Below, piece by piece: positions 41,739 through 50,840 of a stretch of 64,000 nucleotides of DNA; position 1 is the stretch's first letter; each line of letters opens with the position of its first letter. The notes under the pieces were generated by a model that searched no databases, was not told the origin of the DNA, and saw only the letters and a list, made by a program, of their open reading frames with translations. The position numbers and the translations under genes are program-made. The stretch lies in assembly GCA_944390015.1 (NCBI GenBank), contig CALXOL010000010.1, positions 1 through 64,000 on the forward strand, given 5' to 3'. The DNA is from an uncultured Spirochaetaceae bacterium. Lineage in GTDB: Bacteria > Spirochaetota > Spirochaetia > Sphaerochaetales > Sphaerochaetaceae.

Positions 41739-43232
41739 CTATACCCAGTCCAGCGTCCTGGATACCGCCTTCTCCCAGAATCCTACCTTTTTTTCCCTTT
41801 CTTTGTCATCCATGGTTGGAGTCCAGCGAAGCTGTTCACGCCAATATTCCCTAAGTTCATCAGTGCTTTTCCACACTCCCACAGTAAGACCTGCGGCATA
41901 TGCAGCTCCTAAAGCCGTCGTCTCAACCACTTGAGGACGAATCACAGGGACGCCAAGAATGTCACTCTGGAATGCCATCAAAGGTCCGGAATTGGTCATA
42001 CCACCATCGACTTTGAGGCTTTTAAGAGTGATACCGGAGTCCTGTGTCATGGCATTGAAGATGTCATAAGCCTGGAATGCGGTAGCCTCCAGAACCGCCC
42101 TGCAGATATGAGCCCTGGTTGCAAAACCTGTAAGGCCTGCGATAACGCCACGTGCATCGCTTCGCCAATAAGGAGCGAATAGCCCTGCGAAAGCCGGTAC
42201 GATGTAAACACCTGCGGAATCGGGTACGGACTCGGCAAGCGCATCAAGCTCCTTAGCATCCTTTACCATCTTAAGGCTGTCCCTTGTCCATTGGACTAAG
42301 GAACCGGCAACCGCAACCGAACCCTCAAGTGCATATACCGGTGTCTTTCCCTCAGCCCTGTATGCGACGGTAGAGAGCAGCCCATGCTTACTGAGAAAGA
42401 GCTCATCACCCGTATTGGAAAGCATGAAGCATCCGGTACCATAGGTGCATTTACTCTCCCCTTTATCAAAACAAGCCTGTCCGAAAAGTGCCGCCTGCTG
42501 GTCCCCGAGTATACCACAAAGTGGGATCTCAGCCCCAAAAGGCCCATCCTCACTGGTATAGCCGTATACCACCCCTGTTGATGAGACGATCTCCGGGAGA
42601 TTAACCTCGTTTATTCCGAAAAGTGAGAGCATCTCAGCATCCCATTTCAGAGTTTTTATATTCATCAGCATATAACGGCTTGCATTCGTGACATCGGTAA
42701 CACATCTACCCGTAAGCTTATATGCCAGATATGCATCCATACTTGCATAGCAGAGATCTGGATTCCCGTTCATCGCCCTGACCTTTGGTGCGTTCTCTAT
42801 CAGATAGCGAATCTTACTGGCACTGAAATAAGGGCTGTAAAGAAGGCCCGTCTTCTCCCGTATGAAATCCTCGGGAACCTCCTTCTTCATCCTCTCAATG
42901 ATCTCTGTACCTCTAAGATCCTGCCATACGACGGCATTATGGAGTTTTCTTCCAGTCTTTCTGGAAAAAGGAACTATGGTCTCCCTCTGGTTCGTTATTC
43001 CGACTGCCTTGATTTCAGATGGATCTATGCCGGAGGTCTCTATGGCTTTTTTTATCACTTCCTCGGTATTCGCCCAGATCTCATCCACATCATGCTCCAC
43101 CCAGCCTGGACGGGGGAAAATCTGCCTGTGCTCCTTCTGCGCGGAGGAGACTATCATACCCTCACTGTCGAAAATGATGAACCTCGTACTGGTAGTACCT
43201 TGGTCGATTGCGCCTACATACTCCTTTTTCAT
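41739..43232 (-). CDS. glpK: Glycerol kinase
   Basis: 497 aa FGGY kinase. GAIDQGTTSTRFIIFD binds phosphate, NQRETIVPF and VWQDLRGTEII line the glycerol site, and the signature GVYIVPAFAGLFAPYW is near residue 340. No glpF or glpD is adjacent. GAGGTG precedes the ATG. It ends 19 nt before cdaA. Confidence 0.93.
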   Translation of the reverse strand: MKKEYVGAIDQGTTSTRFIIFDSEGMIVSSAQKEHRQIFPRPGWVEHDVDEIWANTEEVIKKAIETSGIDPSEIKAVGITNQRETIVPFSRKTGRKLHNAVVWQDLRGTEIIERMKKEVPEDFIREKTGLLYSPYFSASKIRYLIENAPKVRAMNGNPDLCYASMDAYLAYKLTGRCVTDVTNASRYMLMNIKTLKWDAEMLSLFGINEVNLPEIVSSTGVVYGYTSEDGPFGAEIPLCGILGDQQAALFGQACFDKGESKCTYGTGCFMLSNTGDELFLSKHGLLSTVAYRAEGKTPVYALEGSVAVAGSLVQWTRDSLKMVKDAKELDALAESVPDSAGVYIVPAFAGLFAPYWRSDARGVIAGLTGFATRAHICRAVLEATAFQAYDIFNAMTQDSGITLKSLKVDGGMTNSGPLMAFQSDILGVPVIRPQVVETTALGAAYAAGLTVGVWKSTDELREYWREQLRWTPTMDDKEREKKVGFWEKAVSRTLDWV

Positions 43233-43341
43233 TACAACACCTCTTTTTCAGAAAATTATAAGGCATGCGCAATCAATGGGCAAACAAAACATTCTCGCCA
43301 ATCTAAACGATAGGAAGGAAATATGTACCCTAACAAAAGAA

Positions 43342-43362
43342 AAAGGAGGACGAACCTCCTTT
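43342..43362 (-). terminator. Terminator of the RR-HK-PepSY operon
   Basis: AAAGGAGG and CCTCCTTT pair around 5 nt, followed on the minus strand by TTCTTTTG. It lies 18 nt after the PepSY gene and before glpK on the same strand. Confidence 0.8.
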
Positions 43363-43379
43363 CTCTCCCTAATTATTAA

Positions 43380-44111
43380 TTATCTCCATCTCTCCACTTC
43401 TTCCTGATATGAAGTGAGTTCTCTTGTAACTGCGTCTATCTCGACCTCGTACTCAATACCATCCCCGTATGCCTTTGCCTCGTATGTGTACCTGCCATCA
43501 TCATAATCACGCTCAAAGCCCATGATTTCAACACCTTCGGGAAGATATGATGTGATAATAGCCTCTGCCTCTGCCCTGTCGATTACAACGGCATCACGTC
43601 CTACTCTGCTTAAGCCTCTTTTCTCTATCTGATAGGATAGAATCTCTGCTTCTGTTGAGATCTCATATTCGTATTTATAATCAGCGGAGCGGAACTCAAT
43701 CTCATAAAGCGTTACTCCGTCATCCCTGTCCATCTCAACTCTTACACGACTTGCATCCTTTTCTGAGATACCGGCGTTCTCGAATGCTATCAAAAGAGCC
43801 TCATCCCTGCTTATCCCATCCTGTGACGACCTATTCCAGATTCTCTCAGCTTCCCTATCGTAGGATAGGATATTCCCATCTGATAGCGCTATCTCATAAT
43901 CATATTCAACACCTGCGGCGTAGAACTCCACATCATAAACCCTCTCACCGTTCTCCCAGTCAAGACGGGTTCTCATATATTCAATATCGGAAGAAGCAAT
44001 CCCACTATCTTTAATTGCGATGTTCTCCGCATCCTGCTTCGTGATTGCAGCGAAAAGAGCTGCGGCTGAAACGAGTAACAAAACTGATAAAACTAAAATC
44101 TTCTTTTTCAT
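43380..44111 (-). CDS. Secreted protein with three PepSY domains
   Basis: 243 aa from ATG 44111, with AAGGAG upstream; the longer frame to 44261 reads into the kinase gene. Signal peptide 1 to about 22, then three PepSY-like units (about 23-92, 96-165, 170-243), each ending in a V/IEYEYEI-like strand. PepSY domains inhibit or chaperone peptidases or sense envelope ligands. Placement after an RR-HK pair suggests a periplasmic regulator or target of that system. Confidence 0.8.
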   Translation of the reverse strand: MKKKILVLSVLLLVSAAALFAAITKQDAENIAIKDSGIASSDIEYMRTRLDWENGERVYDVEFYAAGVEYDYEIALSDGNILSYDREAERIWNRSSQDGISRDEALLIAFENAGISEKDASRVRVEMDRDDGVTLYEIEFRSADYKYEYEISTEAEILSYQIEKRGLSRVGRDAVVIDRAEAEAIITSYLPEGVEIMGFERDYDDGRYTYEAKAYGDGIEYEVEIDAVTRELTSYQEEVERWR

Positions 44112-44190
44112 TTTCTTTTTCTCCTTGTATGAGCTAATGATAGGAAAGAAAAATGAGAATAAGATTAAAAACTGAAATTTTTTTCTTTTT

Positions 44191-45504
44191 TTAAGCGATG
44201 GGAATTGAAAGCGTGAAAGTACTTCCATAGCCCAATTTACTCTCAACACTGATTGTAGCATTATTAAGAGCGGCCATCTCCTTCACCAGAGCCAGACCAA
44301 GGCCGGAGGAAGATGAGGAACGGGCCTTATCCACCTGGAAGAAGCGGTCGAATATCCTCTTCTGGTCCTCCTCACTTATTCCTATGCCGTCATCCTTGAC
44401 GCTGATTATCGCAACGCTCTCATTCCTCTTTAAAAGCAGATCAATGTGTCCATTCTCTTTTGAATATGAGATTGCATTGTTTATTAGATTTATGACGGAG
44501 CGGATTATCATATCCTCATCGGCATAGACGAAGATACCCTTCTCAAGCGTTGAACTAAATGAGAGATTCCTCTCTCTCGCCATTTGGGACATCTCTTCAG
44601 AAAGGCCTTCAAGCATTGATGATAAAGAAAAACGGCGCTTGTTTATTTTTATACTACCCTTATCCGCACGGGAGAGTTCTAAAAGAGATGAGATGAGCCT
44701 AGTCATCCTGTCCGTCTCTTTTATTATCGCAGAAAGACTTTGCTCGACTTCGGCCCTATCATCAATCGAGCTTAGTGCATACTCGCTCTCCGCTTTTATC
44801 ACGGCAAGCGGAGTCCTGAGCTCATGAGAGGCATCGTCTGTGAATTCCTTCTCCTTTTTAAAAGAATCGTCAAGCCTGCCCAGCATCGAATTGAATGCAC
44901 TGCTCAGCTCCCTGCTCTCTTTCGCATTTGAACTTTCAAGCCGCTTTGTAAGATCATCCCCATCTGCTATCTCTGAGGCCGTTGAAATCAGACGCTCAAG
45001 TGGGAGAAACGCCCTGCTGACGATAAAATAGCCTCCTAATGCGGAAATTACCACCATCACCAGTGCCGCGATAAGAACCAATAGATAATCAGATGAGATC
45101 ATTGAATAAATAGTGGATTCTCTTGCCGCCGCCCTGATATAGTAACCATCCATCATCATGTCACTGATAATCCAGTGCCCATCAGAAAGGCTAAGCGTCC
45201 TCTGCCCCTCCTGATAGCCTATGGAGACGGCTCCTATGCCCTCCCTTCCAAAAAGCAGAGTTCCATCTGAAGAGAATACCAGAATGTATATCCCATCCTC
45301 CACCTCATCCACGCTGAAGAAGTTAAGTCTGCCTGAGCGCACCCTGATTAAAGAGGAGGCGTCACTCAAAGCCTCTTCCACGTCATGTCGAAGACTCCTT
45401 AAGGAGAGCGTATTGGAGAATGAGAAAAAGAGAAGGAATATTATCGCCATCAGTGTAAGTGTCCATAACGTATACCATGCGACGATTCTTTTCTTAAGAC
45501 TCAT
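44191..45504 (-). CDS. Two-component sensor histidine kinase
   Basis: 437 aa. Two membrane helices (about 12-32 and 142-164) enclose a small periplasmic sensor, followed by HAMP (SRAFLPLERLISTASEIADGDDL). The phospho-His is in DDASHELRTPLAVIK, the N-box is LINNAISYSKENGH, and DDGIGISEED and SGLGLALVKEM are the G-boxes. The start overlaps the response regulator by 11 bp. Confidence 0.93.
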   Translation of the reverse strand: MSLKKRIVAWYTLWTLTLMAIIFLLFFSFSNTLSLRSLRHDVEEALSDASSLIRVRSGRLNFFSVDEVEDGIYILVFSSDGTLLFGREGIGAVSIGYQEGQRTLSLSDGHWIISDMMMDGYYIRAAARESTIYSMISSDYLLVLIAALVMVVISALGGYFIVSRAFLPLERLISTASEIADGDDLTKRLESSNAKESRELSSAFNSMLGRLDDSFKKEKEFTDDASHELRTPLAVIKAESEYALSSIDDRAEVEQSLSAIIKETDRMTRLISSLLELSRADKGSIKINKRRFSLSSMLEGLSEEMSQMARERNLSFSSTLEKGIFVYADEDMIIRSVINLINNAISYSKENGHIDLLLKRNESVAIISVKDDGIGISEEDQKRIFDRFFQVDKARSSSSSGLGLALVKEMAALNNATISVESKLGYGSTFTLSIPIA

Positions 45505-46177
45505 CAGCGCCTCCTATCATATAGCCACGTCCACGGTAGGTATGTATCAAAGGCCGCTCACTCTCAGCATCTATCTTCTTTCTCAGGTATCTTATATATA
45601 CGTCAACCATGTTAGACTGCCCTTCATAGCTGTAATCCCAGACATGGTTTAAAAGCATCTCCCGGCTTAATATAATTCCTTCATTGCTCATCATGTATTT
45701 CAAGAGCGCATACTCCTTTGCCGAGAGTTCGATAATCCTCTCTCCTCTTTTGACGATACCTGTGGAGAGATCGAGAACCAAATCATCAACACTGAGGATA
45801 TTTGAGCTCTTATTTCCACCTGCACGCCTTAGCACCGATCGGATACGTGCAAGAAGCTCATCAAAGGAAAACGGTTTCACAAGATAATCGTCCGCACCTT
45901 CATCGAGGCCTTGTATCCTATCTGAGAGGGCATCTTTCGCAGTAAGGAATATGACGGGAGCATCACCACCGCCTGAGCGGTATCTTCTGAGTGCCTCAAA
46001 GCCATCCATGCCGGGCATCATGACATCCAGTATGGCAAGGTCATATGCCGTAGCTTCAAGATAGTCCAGAGCGGAAGATCCATCATAAACGGTATCAACC
46101 GCATAACCCTCCTTTTTAAGTCTCTTGGTTATGACATCGGCTAGAGATCTCTCATCATCTGCAACCAGGATACGCAC
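45494..46177 (-). CDS. OmpR-family response regulator
   Basis: 227 aa from GTG 46177, with GGAGGGAT upstream. The receiver has the acidic pocket VADDERS, phospho-Asp in LAILDVMMPGMDG and Lys in FLTAKDA. The C-terminal winged helix (about 130-222) ends THTYRGRGYMI. First gene of RR-HK-PepSY; targets unknown, possibly its own operon. Confidence 0.93.
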   Translation of the reverse strand: MRILVADDERSLADVITKRLKKEGYAVDTVYDGSSALDYLEATAYDLAILDVMMPGMDGFEALRRYRSGGGDAPVIFLTAKDALSDRIQGLDEGADDYLVKPFSFDELLARIRSVLRRAGGNKSSNILSVDDLVLDLSTGIVKRGERIIELSAKEYALLKYMMSNEGIILSREMLLNHVWDYSYEGQSNMVDVYIRYLRKKIDAESERPLIHTYRGRGYMIGGADES

Positions 46178-46223
46178 CTTATCCCTCCTTCAGTAATAAT
46201 GCACGAAACAGATTAAAGGAATA

Positions 46224-47069
46224 TTAAGAGAAAAAAGCTCTTATCTTTTCAAGTTCAGCCGTAGTATCTGAACGGCCAAGCTCGTAAATCGCCCTTAGCT
46301 TTTCCGTATCTTTTTCAAGCCGTTTTACATGTAGATCCCTCGATGGAGCGATTATGAGAACAACCCCTTCCTTCTCCAGGGAGTCAAGATGATCTAGAGT
46401 ACTATTATACTCCCTTCCCCTAGCCTCCATCCTCTTAAGCAGCTTGGGGTATTTCCTCATGGCAATTCTCATAAGAGGATTCAGCGGCCCTTCATCCTTT
46501 CTATAACCCCTAGGTCTTGTAAGCACGACAAGATTTCTCTCATAGCCAAGGCTCATGAGATAATCTATTGGAATCGAGTCTGAAACTCCACCATCGAAAA
46601 GCGTATAGCCATCCACCTGAACGGCTTTGGATACGACCGGCATCGATGCGGATGCCCTCATCCATTCAAGATCAGTCCTTCCTCCGTCCTTGAGTTCCTT
46701 ATATACCGGGCCTCCTGTATACGCATCGGTTGCTACGGTATATAGGCGAACGGGGTTGGATGCGAAAGTCTCATAATCGAAAGGATCAAGCTTCTCAGGA
46801 ATGTCATGATAGCAGAAGCGGGCTCCGAATATGTCCCCCGTCCTGATAAGAGATCGTAGGGAGCAGTATCTCGGGTCATGAATGAATCTGAGATTATAAC
46901 GCAGAGTCCTTCCTATCTGCCTTGATTTATAGTTGCAACCGAATGTTACTCCGGCAGACACCCCGATATAACCATCAACATCAACACCATTGTCCATCAG
47001 GACATCAAGCACACCCGCACTATATAGTCCCCGCATAGCACCGCCTTCCAGGACCATTCCCTTCTTCAT
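46224..47069 (-). CDS. Patatin-like phospholipase (YjjU type)
   Basis: 281 aa from ATG 47069. The oxyanion region is LEGGAMRGLYSAG, the nucleophile Ser is in YIGVSAGVTFG, and the catalytic Asp is in FDGGVSDSIP. No signal peptide, so cytoplasmic and unlike the type Vd patatin at 32993-35185. Start and the upstream M16 stop are 6 nt apart, suggesting coupling. Confidence 0.85.
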   Translation of the reverse strand: MKKGMVLEGGAMRGLYSAGVLDVLMDNGVDVDGYIGVSAGVTFGCNYKSRQIGRTLRYNLRFIHDPRYCSLRSLIRTGDIFGARFCYHDIPEKLDPFDYETFASNPVRLYTVATDAYTGGPVYKELKDGGRTDLEWMRASASMPVVSKAVQVDGYTLFDGGVSDSIPIDYLMSLGYERNLVVLTRPRGYRKDEGPLNPLMRIAMRKYPKLLKRMEARGREYNSTLDHLDSLEKEGVVLIIAPSRDLHVKRLEKDTEKLRAIYELGRSDTTAELEKIRAFFS

Positions 47070-47075
47070 ACTCAA

Positions 47076-49928
47076 TCAGAGGGGCAGGAAGAATATCTCA
47101 TAGCCCTTCTTCCTTAACTCCTCTTCCTCCTTCTTATCCGTGATAATGGCTCTTGCAGACGAGCCCTCTTTTATCAATGATAGCAGTAAAGGCCTCGCAT
47201 CTTCCACATCGGAGAGGCTTAAATCGCTTAAATCCTTTCTCAGTCGGAAACGGTAATCATCGGTTACCAAGAAGAGTCTTCTTCTGAAATAAGTGAGCGC
47301 CTTCTGCGATGGGCTCTGAGGTTTGCAGTCTATGCTCTTAATGTTTATCTTGGCATCCTCGAGCTTTCCCTCATCAATTGCCTGCAGAGTGATGGCTCTT
47401 GAGAAATCATCGAAACTATAAAGCCCCCGAGGATCCCTGTATGTGTAGTAGAAAAGCCTCGATTCAAGATTGTCGAGCATGCATCCCGTACCGTATGCAC
47501 CTCCCTTAGCCCTGATGAGATCCCAGAGCATATCGGTAGAGAGTATTGAGAGGAACATCCTTGAAGATAGCATCTTTTTCCACTCAAGCTTATCCGTTGC
47601 CGAGCTTACAGCCCCGTAGGAGACCGGGGTACTTAAAAGAAATGCGGATTTTTCAGGAAAATCTGGAACTACGACATTTCCTTCTGTCTTAGGGGAGATA
47701 GCATCAAAAGATGAGAGAAAATACTTTGCAAGATCTTGCATGTAAGCCTCATTCTCCTTATCTGAGTATGTCTGGATGGAAATCCTACTTGAAGAAAGGA
47801 GTTTGCTTTTGACGCTCTCAATCCTTCTCTTCTCACTTCTTATATCCCCCCTCTTCTTCTCTATGGTATACCAGAACGATAGACCAGAGAGTTTCTCTCC
47901 TATGTAAAGGGATGGGGAAAGAGATGCAGAGGAGGCACTGATTGCATAGCTATGACCGGACTGTATCACTCCCGACTTATAATCCGTAGAGATATCTATA
48001 AGCGCATTCTCAAGCTCATCTTCCAAGACAAGACCATCTTTTAGGAGGCTTATGAACTCCATAAGAGCATCACGTGCCGTCTCCTTTAAAGCCCTCATCC
48101 TGAAAAGAAGGTAATTCTTTACCTTACCATCGAGGCTCATTCCACTCTCGATATAGAAGGCATAACCACCGGATGTATAGCGGATATCAGTCTGCACTCT
48201 GACCATCTCCTTCTCTCTTGTGGAGCACATGGTAAGAAGCCGTGCATATACATTCAGGCTCTCAAGCTCCTCAATGGAGAAGTCAGAGACATCGAATGCG
48301 GCATCGAGATAGACTATCCCGTTAGAGAACGAAGAGACACTGACTATCTTATCGGTAAAAGAACCTGGCGTTTTCTCTGCTTTGGAAGTCGAGACATCAT
48401 TTAAGGTAAGCTTACCGAAATTCGAATACTTATCCTCACTGTCTGAAGAGAGGGAGAACGCCTTGAAAAGATCATCCTCACTCTTTGGATGCTTCTTTAT
48501 CTCATCCTCAAGTATCGCATCCATCTTATCTCTTATCTGTTCATCTTTCTTATCATCCATTGCCACGATGGATAAAAGACGATGATGATTATCTATGAAA
48601 TTCCTTTCAATATACTCTTCGAAGTATCTTGGATTCGAAGCGCTTCTGCTCCTGACTAAGGCCATATCACGTTCTGGATAGAGAGCATCAATCATATCCT
48701 TACCATATGCGAAAGCCTTGTCCACTCTGAAAAGGACTTTCATCCCTTGAGGATTTCCACCTGAAATTTCCCTAAGGTTGAACTCACTGCGCCTGAGGGC
48801 GGCTTCTTTTTCCCGCTCAGAAAAGCCATTATGGGCTATTTTTCTAATAGCATCCATCAGATAATCAGCTGCCGCCTGATAGTCATCTCTCCTTACACCG
48901 CTAAACCCCACGGCAAAGGCATACTCGCTATAATCCCATATCATGCCGGACTCTGTCGAAATGTCCTCGGCAAAAGGACATGCGGTAATCGCATTATAGA
49001 GAGGACAGCCAGGAGAGCCGAGGAGCATATCAGTGAGAACAGTAAGAGTTGCACCCTCAACTCCGTCTGTACTGTCAAAAAGACGCCAGGAATATAAGAG
49101 GCTCGCTTTTCCATTCGCCTCCTCATCCGATGCTGCCGATGTCGCATAAGAGGATCTCGGCTGGCTCCACCTTGGAGGAAGTACCACTTTCCCAGGAGGA
49201 GAAACATACTCCCTTTTTGATAGATACTCATCATCCAAGAATCCCAATATCTTCTCCTTATCTATGGCACCATATAGGATCAGGCACATATTGGACGGCA
49301 CATAATACTTCTTATACGTCTCAACATATTCATCGTAGCTGAGCCTTGCTATCTCCTCAGGAAGCCCTCCGCTCTCGTTACTGTACTCTGAATCAGGGAA
49401 AAGCCCATGACTTGAGAGGGATGAGAGCACACTCTCATGCTGACTGGTCGCACCCTGCATTTCCGAAAAGACCACACCATCAAAATGAGGTTCTCCTTCA
49501 TAGGAGATCCTTATTCCCTCCTGGAGAAAGGTCTCTTTTCGAAGTAATGGATCAAATACCGCATCGGTATAGACGTAGAATAAGTTCTCAAAATCCCGCC
49601 TTACAGCACTTGCGGCAAGGTAATAAGTCCTATCAGCCCCGGTCATGGCATTCATAAAAGTCGGGCATCCCCTACTCATCTGAGTTGTGAACGCATCTTT
49701 TACCGGATACTTCCTGCTTCCTGAGAGCACTGTATGCTCGATTATATGGAACACTCCGCTTGAATTACTGCATGGCGTATATACCACATATGAGAAGAAC
49801 TGCTCCCGATCCTTATTCTCAACACAAAGAACCTTGAATGCGGTTTTCTTGTGGACGTAGAGACTCGCCTTACCATCATAGGAGGGGACAGAGGCCTCTT
49901 TCACTAAGTCAAATCCTAATAAACCCAT
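47076..49928 (-). CDS. M16C metalloprotease (PreP/Cym1 type)
   Basis: 950 aa. The inverted zinc motif HIIEH is near residue 62 (GVFHIIEHTVLSGSRKYP), with a distal Glu expected in the following helix (EMQGATSQHESV region). The size and two-lobed plan match presequence proteases, which degrade short unfolded peptides. No signal peptide. There is no Shine-Dalgarno sequence, and ATG 49928 is 7 nt after a minus-strand -10. Confidence 0.9.
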   Translation of the reverse strand: MGLLGFDLVKEASVPSYDGKASLYVHKKTAFKVLCVENKDREQFFSYVVYTPCSNSSGVFHIIEHTVLSGSRKYPVKDAFTTQMSRGCPTFMNAMTGADRTYYLAASAVRRDFENLFYVYTDAVFDPLLRKETFLQEGIRISYEGEPHFDGVVFSEMQGATSQHESVLSSLSSHGLFPDSEYSNESGGLPEEIARLSYDEYVETYKKYYVPSNMCLILYGAIDKEKILGFLDDEYLSKREYVSPPGKVVLPPRWSQPRSSYATSAASDEEANGKASLLYSWRLFDSTDGVEGATLTVLTDMLLGSPGCPLYNAITACPFAEDISTESGMIWDYSEYAFAVGFSGVRRDDYQAAADYLMDAIRKIAHNGFSEREKEAALRRSEFNLREISGGNPQGMKVLFRVDKAFAYGKDMIDALYPERDMALVRSRSASNPRYFEEYIERNFIDNHHRLLSIVAMDDKKDEQIRDKMDAILEDEIKKHPKSEDDLFKAFSLSSDSEDKYSNFGKLTLNDVSTSKAEKTPGSFTDKIVSVSSFSNGIVYLDAAFDVSDFSIEELESLNVYARLLTMCSTREKEMVRVQTDIRYTSGGYAFYIESGMSLDGKVKNYLLFRMRALKETARDALMEFISLLKDGLVLEDELENALIDISTDYKSGVIQSGHSYAISASSASLSPSLYIGEKLSGLSFWYTIEKKRGDIRSEKRRIESVKSKLLSSSRISIQTYSDKENEAYMQDLAKYFLSSFDAISPKTEGNVVVPDFPEKSAFLLSTPVSYGAVSSATDKLEWKKMLSSRMFLSILSTDMLWDLIRAKGGAYGTGCMLDNLESRLFYYTYRDPRGLYSFDDFSRAITLQAIDEGKLEDAKINIKSIDCKPQSPSQKALTYFRRRLFLVTDDYRFRLRKDLSDLSLSDVEDARPLLLSLIKEGSSARAIITDKKEEEELRKKGYEIFFLPL

Positions 49929-49935
49929 AGAAGAA

Positions 49936-49985
49936 AAAATAGCTTATCGAATGGGTATTTGACAATATATGCTTAAGACTATAAT
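49936..49985. promoter_or_regulatory. Divergent promoters sharing overlapping -35 boxes
   Basis: Plus strand: TTGACA (49959-49964), 15-bp spacer, TATAAT (49980-49985), 9 nt to ATG 49995 (nfo). Minus strand: TTGTCA (49960-49965), 18-bp spacer, TATTTT (49936-49941), 7 nt to ATG 49928 (M16C). The two -35 hexamers overlap almost completely, so the genes should compete for polymerase, and both mRNAs would have almost no leader. Confidence 0.65.
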
Positions 49986-49994
49986 CTTTCTGCC

Positions 49995-50840
49995 ATGCTA
50001 TATATAGGACCCCATGTATCGATTGCAAAAGACATATCGCTTGCCCCAGAAAGGGCAAAAGAGACGAAAGCAACCACATTCGCCCTCTTTCTTAAGAACC
50101 AGAAAATCTGGACTGCTCCTGAGATAAAAGATGAGAGTGCAACAGCCTTTAAAAAGAAAGTAAAAGAGCTTGGCTACCGCCTCGACAGAATACTGCCCCA
50201 TGCAGGATACCTGATAAACATGGCAAGTCCGTCTCCCGAGACAAGGGAGAAATCACTTACACTTTTAAAAGACGAAATAAGAAGAGCGAAGAAAATCGGC
50301 CTAAGCAGGCTTAACATCCATCCCGGAGCGTACATCGAAGGAGAAAGGGTGGACGGAATTAAAAGAAGCGCAATGATGCTGGATGAGGCGCTAGAGGATG
50401 TTGATGACTTTATAATCGCACTGGAGAATACCGCTGGAAGTGGTAGTAATCTGGGATCAAGACTTGAAGAGCTTGAAGAAATAATCTCTCTTTCAAAGAA
50501 TAAGGATAAAATCGGCATAACTCTCGACACATGCCACCTCTATGCCGCAGGTTATGATGTGAGAAATGAGGCATCGAAAATCCTGGATAATGCCGTAAAA
50601 ACCTTCGGTCGCGATAAGATAAAGGGAATGCACCTTAACGATAGCAAAGAGGAACTCGGAAGGAAGAAGGACAGGCACGAGAGCCTTGGAAAAGGCAGAA
50701 TCGGGCTAGAAGCATTCAAAGAAATCGTTGTACACAAAGCCGCTGATGACTGCCCTCTCATTCTTGAAACTATAGACGAAAGCTTATGGAAGAGTGAGGT
50801 CGAAGTACTTTCAAAGGTCTATCATGAGTACATCGGCTAG
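49995..50840 (+). CDS. nfo: Endonuclease IV
   Basis: 281 aa AP endonuclease. Zinc ligands are visible in LNIHPGAYI, ALENTAGSGSNLG, ITLDTCHLYAAGYD, GMHLNDSKEELGRKKDRHESLGKG and LILETIDE. It cuts 5' to abasic sites. The 3' end overlaps the convergent LPP20-like gene by 30 bp. Confidence 0.95.
   Translation: MLYIGPHVSIAKDISLAPERAKETKATTFALFLKNQKIWTAPEIKDESATAFKKKVKELGYRLDRILPHAGYLINMASPSPETREKSLTLLKDEIRRAKKIGLSRLNIHPGAYIEGERVDGIKRSAMMLDEALEDVDDFIIALENTAGSGSNLGSRLEELEEIISLSKNKDKIGITLDTCHLYAAGYDVRNEASKILDNAVKTFGRDKIKGMHLNDSKEELGRKKDRHESLGKGRIGLEAFKEIVVHKAADDCPLILETIDESLWKSEVEVLSKVYHEYIG

Noticed and set aside
44112-44261. 50-residue extension of the PepSY protein
   Set aside because: It reads into the histidine kinase gene; the signal peptide and AAGGAG support ATG 44111.
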